Source of the DNA: Candidatus Heimdallarchaeota archaeon AB_125
Lineage (GTDB): Archaea; Asgardarchaeota; Heimdallarchaeia; Heimdallarchaeales; Heimdallarchaeaceae
Assembly (NCBI GenBank): GCA_001940755.1
Contig: MEHH01000089.1
Coordinates: 1-8,967 of the forward strand
Length of the DNA stretch: 8,967 nt
Direction: 5' to 3'
This document shows, in pieces, positions 5,547 through 8,967 of this stretch (its first letter is position 1; the number at the start of each line of letters is the position of its first letter). The translations under genes and the position numbers were made by a program. The notes beneath the pieces were generated by a model that ran no database searches, was not told the origin of the DNA, and saw only the letters and a program-made list of their open reading frames with translations.

Positions 5547-6302
5547 ATGTCTACCACTGAGAAGAAGAAGCCAAAGAAAGAGAAATCATCTGAAATAGAT
5601 TTGAAAAAACTAAAAAAAGAGAAAGAAATTTCAGATGAGAAACTGAAGCTGATAGAAGCAAGTATTAAAGGTTTGGAGATTACAGCAGAGGAATTAAAAT
5701 CCACTTTACCTGTTGACGCTATTATTATCAAAGAAGACCTTTCTAAAGATCAAAGAGCAGTACTTGAATTAGAGTTTGAAGATGAACTTCCAGCATGGGT
5801 AAAAAGACCTTGGATGTATATCAATCCAAATAAAGCAGATCAAGTTGAATCGTGGTTACAAAGTTGGTCTGCAATAGTATTAGATTATTCTCGTATTTTT
5901 GTAATTCACATTATTAATATTAATGATTTGAGAAGTGATCATCCCTTCAATAACAAAAAGTTAGGGAAGAGATTAACACTTGCACAAGTAAGAAGTGTCA
6001 TTGACCATTTAGTTCAACAGAATGTTGCTCGATGGTTGGATGAAGATACTAAAACAAGAGCTCGTATATATTGGAAATCAAATGAAGACTGGGCAGATGC
6101 TTTGTTAGACTTTATGATAGAAACTGGAAGAGTGGTTGAAGTACACTCACTTTACGATTTAACACAGATGGATCAAGATTGGGGCGTTTTACCTGCTGAT
6201 GATCTTATTATTGTGTGCGAGATGTTAGTAGAACGTAAAGTAGCTCGATGGTTAAATAAAGAAAAAACAATAATTCAGTTTGAAGCTGATAAAGTGTTCT
6301 AA
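5547..6302 (+). CDS. vps25: ESCRT-II subunit Vps25 with a charged N-terminal extension
   Basis: Vps25 is the ESCRT-II arm that contacts and nucleates ESCRT-III. The core (about 86-251) holds two winged helices whose key positions match eukaryotic Vps25. The first includes RPWMYINPN (87-95, the place of PPFFTLQPN), W107 in a WSAIVLDYSR segment, and HPFNNKKLGKRL (132-143). The second includes IYWKSNEDWADALLDF (164-179), SLYDLT (201-206) and a final ARWL segment near 233. Eukaryotic Vps25 is about 175-200 residues. The extra length here is an N-terminal extension of about 80 residues that starts very lysine-rich and then becomes acidic, without a known domain. The start ATG has GAGGT (5535-5539) seven bases upstream. 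It is in the vps4 operon and converges on its ESCRT-II partner vps22. Confidence 0.93.
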   Translation: MSTTEKKKPKKEKSSEIDLKKLKKEKEISDEKLKLIEASIKGLEITAEELKSTLPVDAIIIKEDLSKDQRAVLELEFEDELPAWVKRPWMYINPNKADQVESWLQSWSAIVLDYSRIFVIHIININDLRSDHPFNNKKLGKRLTLAQVRSVIDHLVQQNVARWLDEDTKTRARIYWKSNEDWADALLDFMIETGRVVEVHSLYDLTQMDQDWGVLPADDLIIVCEMLVERKVARWLNKEKTIIQFEADKVF

Positions 6303-6319
6303 TATATTTTTTTATGAGA
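6303..6319 (+). terminator. T-rich terminator after vps25
   Basis: The 17-base gap between the convergent vps25 and vps22 stops contains TATATTTTTTTAT, a seven-T run that can stop transcription from the vps4-vps25 side. No hairpin is evident. Confidence 0.4.
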
Positions 6320-7045
6320 TTATAATCCCATCAATCCCGGGAACCAGAATTTAACTCCTTCGGAATAACTTCTATCTACCCTAGCAATACTATTGTCTTC
6401 AAAGAATTTCAAACATCTATCTATTCGTTCTTCTGTCCAGCTTGTTCTCATAAGTAAATCTTCCTTTGTAACGAATCCCACTCTGGAAGCATAATTTAGA
6501 ATAACATCATGGTCTGGACTGAACTCAACAGGTACAAATTCAATAATCTTTAATCCTGAATCTAACACTCTATAAGGTGGGATTAGCTGAGAATTGATTA
6601 GTTTGTCTAAGGATCGATACATATCATCAATTGAAACCATTCTTCCAGGACGAATTTTATTGAGTTGTGTAAACAGTTCCCCAATAGCCATTATACCTCC
6701 ATTATCTGGTATCAATTGTTGTCCTATTTCAAGAAGTTCGTTAGCTAATATATCATAGAATCCTTTTCCTGTAAGTTTATCTTTGAGAGTTGGAGCTTCT
6801 TTCCAGTCAAAACGTCCAATTTCAGTGGGTAATCCTAGTTCTTCTCTCAAATTTGATAGTTTTTCATAATAATCTTTATTTTCTGAGATTTTGTCACCAT
6901 GTTTCTTCTCAAACTTTTTCAGTTGTTTTTTAACCTCGCTAATGTTATCTATCATTTGTTCTAATTCTTTAATCATTAGCTCTGCTTCTTTTACTTGAAA
7001 AGCTGATTTAACTTTGATCTTTTTTTCTATGTCTCTTAAACCCAC
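6320..7045 (-). CDS. vps22: ESCRT-II subunit Vps22 (EAP30/SNF8)
   Basis: Vps22 is the central subunit of ESCRT-II. Numbering is from the GTG at 7045 (241 residues; eukaryotic homologues are about 230-260). It starts with GLRDIEKK, in the place of the GVGAIAKK start of EAP30. Next comes a helical hairpin (about 16-72) that includes EKKHGDKISENKDYYEKL, equivalent to the H-x2-EI-x2-N-x-F region. The first winged helix has GFYDILANELLEIGQQLI and DNGG (about 95-117) with a later RPGR. The second (about 170-241) has SPDHDVIL, the tryptophan segment SWTEER, and ends in KFWFPGL, as EAP30 ends in YWFP. I chose GTG 7045 because TTGGAG lies six bases before it. A TTG at 7057 would add four residues but sits at the predicted transcription start. 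Vps36, the third eukaryotic ESCRT-II subunit, is absent from the window. Confidence 0.94.
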   Translation of the reverse strand: MGLRDIEKKIKVKSAFQVKEAELMIKELEQMIDNISEVKKQLKKFEKKHGDKISENKDYYEKLSNLREELGLPTEIGRFDWKEAPTLKDKLTGKGFYDILANELLEIGQQLIPDNGGIMAIGELFTQLNKIRPGRMVSIDDMYRSLDKLINSQLIPPYRVLDSGLKIIEFVPVEFSPDHDVILNYASRVGFVTKEDLLMRTSWTEERIDRCLKFFEDNSIARVDRSYSEGVKFWFPGLMGL

Positions 7046-7051
7046 TTCTAT

Positions 7052-7057
7052 CTCCAA
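7052..7057 (-). promoter_or_regulatory. Shine-Dalgarno TTGGAG that decides the start of vps22
   Basis: GGAG is six bases before GTG 7045 on the minus strand. The in-frame TTG at 7057 overlaps this site and has no ribosome site of its own. A stop codon lies five codons upstream of the TTG, so only these two starts compete. Confidence 0.5.
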
Positions 7058-7076
7058 CTTTGTTATTGTCTAGGAC

Positions 7077-7086
7077 TTATTTATAT
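7077..7086 (-). promoter_or_regulatory. TATA box of vps22
   Basis: On the minus strand GAAG-ATATAAATAA is a good TATA box between the orphan gene and vps22. Transcription would start near 7057, giving a leader of about a dozen bases before GTG 7045. It suggests that vps22 can be expressed apart from the genes upstream of it. Confidence 0.45.
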
Positions 7087-7093
7087 CTTCTCA

Positions 7094-7109
7094 AATTAAA
7101 TGTTTAATT
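7094..7109 (+). repeat. Perfect inverted repeat AATTAAA-TG-TTTAATT upstream of the vps22 TATA box
   Basis: Two seven-base arms are exact reverse complements, separated by two bases, and lie just upstream of the vps22 TATA box. The position suits an activator site or operator for a dimeric regulator. The whole region is AT-only apart from one base, so chance is a serious alternative. Confidence 0.3.
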
Positions 7110-7114
7110 AATAA

Positions 7115-7420
7115 TTATATAACATCTGCTAATTTTAAGAGCCATTTCTTTATTTTTTCAGTTAAAGAACTACTCTCTCTAGGTGAAAGAAATGCCGCAA
7201 GTTTATTTTTATATTTGCTAAAGTATGAACTATAAAGATGCTTCATTTCTTCATGAATTTTTACTCCTTCATTTCCAAGATTTTTTACTTCATAAGAAAT
7301 ATTCTCTAGTTCCTCAAGAATATAACCAACATCTATTTTAATCTCTATCATGTTGATTAATTCGAACATTTCTTTTCGAATGTTCACAAATATTTCGTTG
7401 ATGGAACTAGTTCTTTCCAA
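7115..7420 (-). CDS. Helical orphan protein of 101 residues between ESCRT-I and vps22
   Basis: I do not recognise this protein. It is almost wholly helical: an amphipathic first stretch (INEIFVNIRKEMFELINMIE), a second heptad-like region (YILEELENISYEVKNL), then HEEMKHLYSSYFSKYKNKLA and a basic C-terminal helix (LTEKIKKWLLKLADVI). There are no cysteines, no signal peptide and no clear membrane span. It is encoded about 70 bases after the ESCRT-I fusion and about 70 bases before vps22 on the same strand. An ESCRT-associated coiled-coil role, for example in the place of Vps37 or MVB12, is conceivable but rests on context alone. I chose TTG at 7420 because AGGTGA lies five bases before it. A GTG at 7429 would add three residues but lies within that ribosome site. 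Confidence 0.65.
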   Translation of the reverse strand: MERTSSINEIFVNIRKEMFELINMIEIKIDVGYILEELENISYEVKNLGNEGVKIHEEMKHLYSSYFSKYKNKLAAFLSPRESSSLTEKIKKWLLKLADVI

Positions 7421-7425
7421 GTTAT

Positions 7426-7431
7426 TCACCT
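7426..7431 (-). promoter_or_regulatory. Shine-Dalgarno AGGTGA that decides the start of the orphan gene
   Basis: AGGTGA on the minus strand is followed by ATAAC and then TTG at 7420, the same arrangement as AGGTGAT-TAATA-ATG at the second ESCRT-III gene. The GTG inside it (7429-7427) is in frame and would otherwise look like the start. Confidence 0.45.
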
Positions 7432-7491
7432 AGTAACCTGTCTTAAAGAGTGGAAAGAAAGGAGTCTAGAAATTCTAATCTGACTGTTGGT

Positions 7492-8940
7492 TTAAAGCTC
7501 TTTCAAAACTCTTCGAAAGTCATTAAGCCAACGTGCAGCTTGAAATTCTAATTTTTCACAGTCTTCTTCTTTAATAATCTCTTGAGTTTTGTATTTGCCT
7601 ATGATATCACGCCAATTATTCATATCTCCAATAACCCAATGATCTTTTGGAATTGAAGGAAATGTTGTCAGTATGTGAATCATTTCTTCTATGTCAGCTA
7701 GTAAGAGATCTGCTCTAGCTACTGATCTTAATCTTGTTAAATCTATCAGTTCAATCGCTGATGAAACAAAATCAGCTGTTTTAGATGGCATTTTCTTGAG
7801 TGTATCAAATGGAATTGAATTTGTATCGGCAGTTTCTTCACCTTCAACTACCATAAGTTGTTTGATTCCTTTTGGATACCTATTGTTCAGATTTTCGCGT
7901 TTGACGAAATCATCTAAATTGAAGCCTACTTTTTCTAATTCCAATCTTGTTTTGAAAATTCCTCTAATGAGCGATCGCAGTTGTTTTCTATAAGCAATCT
8001 GCTCAATATCACTGTTTTCATAACTTCTAACAAGATTATCTAATGTTGCAATAGATGCAAATAAATCAGCTTCTAAATTCAATATCTTTTCTTCTACTTT
8101 TGTCATGTCACCACTTGAGCTACTTTTAATTATATTGAGTTGTTTCTCTGCTTTAAATCCTTTTTTAGTATATCTTTTATGTAGTTTGAGGAAATCGATA
8201 TTGGTCATATCTCCATCTTCAAATTTCTCTTGTATCACTTCTAAGGTATCTTGAACTGCTATTGATTCAGCTCTTAAATCCTCTTCTCTTGAAATAGAAA
8301 TCTCTTTGGTTCTACTTTGGACGGCTATTCCACCTTCTTTTAGAAGAGATTCTCTTTCCTTTTCTATATCTCTTGTAACTTGTTCTATTTGGTTTTGATA
8401 ATACATGATTGAACTATCAATAGAAAGTTTTTCTTCCTTAATTTCTGGATCTATACCTGTTAAAGAAACTTGAGTTAATGTCCTGACAGGAATAGTTGCT
8501 CTAGGCAATCCTGTATATCGTTGCTCCTCTTTGGGTTTCTTGATTTTTGTTTTATATGTTTTTGCAGGAACATTGATGAATAATTGTTTTATGTCAATCA
8601 TAACCTGATAAATGTGATATCTAGGTTCCCATTCTGCAAGAAGACGCATACTTAAAGTTCCATCTTCATCAACATTGGGATGATTTACTTTAGGAGTTAT
8701 ATCAACAAATGGAGGAACATCAGGAAAACCATCTTGAATATATACATTGGCAAAAATAGGTATTTCAGTATCTTCTATTGTTCCAACATAACCTTTCCAT
8801 TGTTTCAAATTATCTCTAACAGGCTCAAAATTTAATTGTTTGTCAAATACTAATTGCATTTCATTTGCAAGAAGGAAATCATCTGTGGAAATTTTGTTCA
8901 CCTTATTAATTATGTCTCTATATAATCTGATTACAATCAA
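7492..8940 (-). CDS. Single-chain ESCRT-I: UEV + coiled coil + steadiness box + Vps28
   Basis: One protein contains the domains of Vps23/Tsg101 and of Vps28. Numbering is from the TTG at 8940 (482 residues). Residues about 20-125 are an E2/UEV fold with FPDVPPF (72-78), HPN (87-89) and WEPRYHI. The position of the E2 catalytic Cys, ten residues after His87, is Ser97, so it is a ubiquitin-binding-type UEV rather than an active E2. A proline/lysine linker (about 126-160) and a coiled coil (about 170-222) follow. DTLEVIQEKF to LNIIK (231-272) matches the Tsg101 steadiness box. ADLFASIATLDNLVRSYENS to about 368 matches the Vps28 N-terminal core. Residues about 388-482, with FPSIPKDH and NNWRDIIGKY, match the four-helix Vps28 C-terminal domain that binds ESCRT-II. 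The start is uncertain: TTG 8940 has no ribosome site and lies upstream of the expected transcript start; GTG 8901 and ATT 8892 are alternatives. Confidence 0.92.
   Translation of the reverse strand: MIVIRLYRDIINKVNKISTDDFLLANEMQLVFDKQLNFEPVRDNLKQWKGYVGTIEDTEIPIFANVYIQDGFPDVPPFVDITPKVNHPNVDEDGTLSMRLLAEWEPRYHIYQVMIDIKQLFINVPAKTYKTKIKKPKEEQRYTGLPRATIPVRTLTQVSLTGIDPEIKEEKLSIDSSIMYYQNQIEQVTRDIEKERESLLKEGGIAVQSRTKEISISREEDLRAESIAVQDTLEVIQEKFEDGDMTNIDFLKLHKRYTKKGFKAEKQLNIIKSSSSGDMTKVEEKILNLEADLFASIATLDNLVRSYENSDIEQIAYRKQLRSLIRGIFKTRLELEKVGFNLDDFVKRENLNNRYPKGIKQLMVVEGEETADTNSIPFDTLKKMPSKTADFVSSAIELIDLTRLRSVARADLLLADIEEMIHILTTFPSIPKDHWVIGDMNNWRDIIGKYKTQEIIKEEDCEKLEFQAARWLNDFRRVLKEL
8898..8903 (-). 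promoter_or_regulatory. AGGTGA site inside the annotated 5' end of the ESCRT-I gene
   Basis: AGGTGA on the minus strand has the same form as the ribosome sites of the other genes. At the usual spacing (five bases, ACAAA) the next in-frame codon is ATT at 8892-8890, which would make a protein beginning M-STDDFLLANE just before the first UEV helix. It may instead be coincidental coding sequence. Confidence 0.3.
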
Positions 8941-8942
8941 AG

Positions 8943-8953
8943 TTTAAAAAATA
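8943..8953 (-). promoter_or_regulatory. Possible TATA box of the ESCRT-I gene
   Basis: On the minus strand ATTTTTTAAA lies directly before the TTG at 8940. Transcription about 25 bases downstream would start near 8925, after the TTG, which argues that translation begins further in. The match is moderate and the window ends soon after. Confidence 0.35.
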
Positions 8954-8967
8954 TTGCATTTGAAAAG

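Noticed and set aside
7430..7491. Separate promoter for the 101-residue orphan gene
   Set aside because: Only a weak CTTTAA stretch is present, with no convincing BRE/TATA pair; transcription from the ESCRT-I promoter is simpler.
7691..7993. A 100-codon plus-strand frame opposite the Vps28 region
   Set aside because: It is antisense to the well-matched Vps28 domains, and no promoter or ribosome site was noticed for it.
8565..8880. Active ubiquitin-conjugating (E2) enzyme
   Set aside because: The residue at the catalytic cysteine position is Ser97, so a UEV-type binding role is more likely.
1..8967. CRISPR arrays, tRNA or rRNA genes
   Set aside because: No regularly spaced direct repeats and no cloverleaf or conserved rRNA segments were seen by eye on either strand.

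Overview
This AT-rich window almost certainly comes from an Asgard archaeon. It carries an eukaryote-type ESCRT set (ESCRT-I, ESCRT-II, two ESCRT-III proteins and Vps4) with recognisable Vps4 MIT-AAA, Vps22/EAP30, Vps25, UEV and Vps28 features. It also has archaeal-style expression signals: BRE/TATA-like boxes, Shine-Dalgarno sites of the GGTGAT type and oligo-T terminators. The exact Asgard lineage cannot be fixed from this sequence. All family assignments rest on motif and pattern recognition, not on a database search.

Left part (1-2830). A class I aminotransferase gene runs off the left edge on the minus strand. It carries an in-frame TAA after codon 129, yet homologous sequence continues in the same frame to the edge. 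Divergent from it is a 466-residue protein with an N-terminal cysteine-rich B-box-like zinc module, coiled coils and a probable PH/GRAM-like domain, an arrangement reminiscent of TRIM proteins. Convergent with that gene is a minus-strand pair: the proton-carrying c/K subunit of an A/V-type ATP synthase, which has a signal-peptide-like N-terminus, and a 123-residue protein I do not recognise.

Right part (2900-8967) is the ESCRT island. On the plus strand lie a bicistron of two ESCRT-III proteins (CHMP1-3/Vps2-24-46-like, then Snf7/CHMP4-like), a T-rich terminator, and a second unit of vps4 and vps25. On the minus strand, converging on vps25, are an ESCRT-I gene, a 101-residue helical orphan, and vps22. 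The ESCRT-I gene encodes a UEV domain, a coiled coil, a Vps23-type steadiness box and both Vps28 domains in one chain. No Vps36 gene is present in the window.

A likely scheme follows from the families. The UEV-Vps28 protein binds cargo or ubiquitin and hands over to a Vps22/Vps25 ESCRT-II. ESCRT-II nucleates the two ESCRT-III polymers at the membrane, and Vps4 remodels them through MIT-MIM contacts. The most interesting details are the one-chain ESCRT-I, a possible reversed-charge MIT-MIM1 contact, a Vps4 without the beta domain, the helical orphan between ESCRT-I and ESCRT-II, and the zinc/PH-like protein nearby.

Almost every start codon has a GTG- or GAG-containing Shine-Dalgarno core about 9 nt upstream. 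At several genes that in-frame GTG would be taken as the start by mistake, so I moved some starts inward. No stretch longer than 300 bases lacks a gene. I saw no tRNA, rRNA, CRISPR array or insertion sequence.
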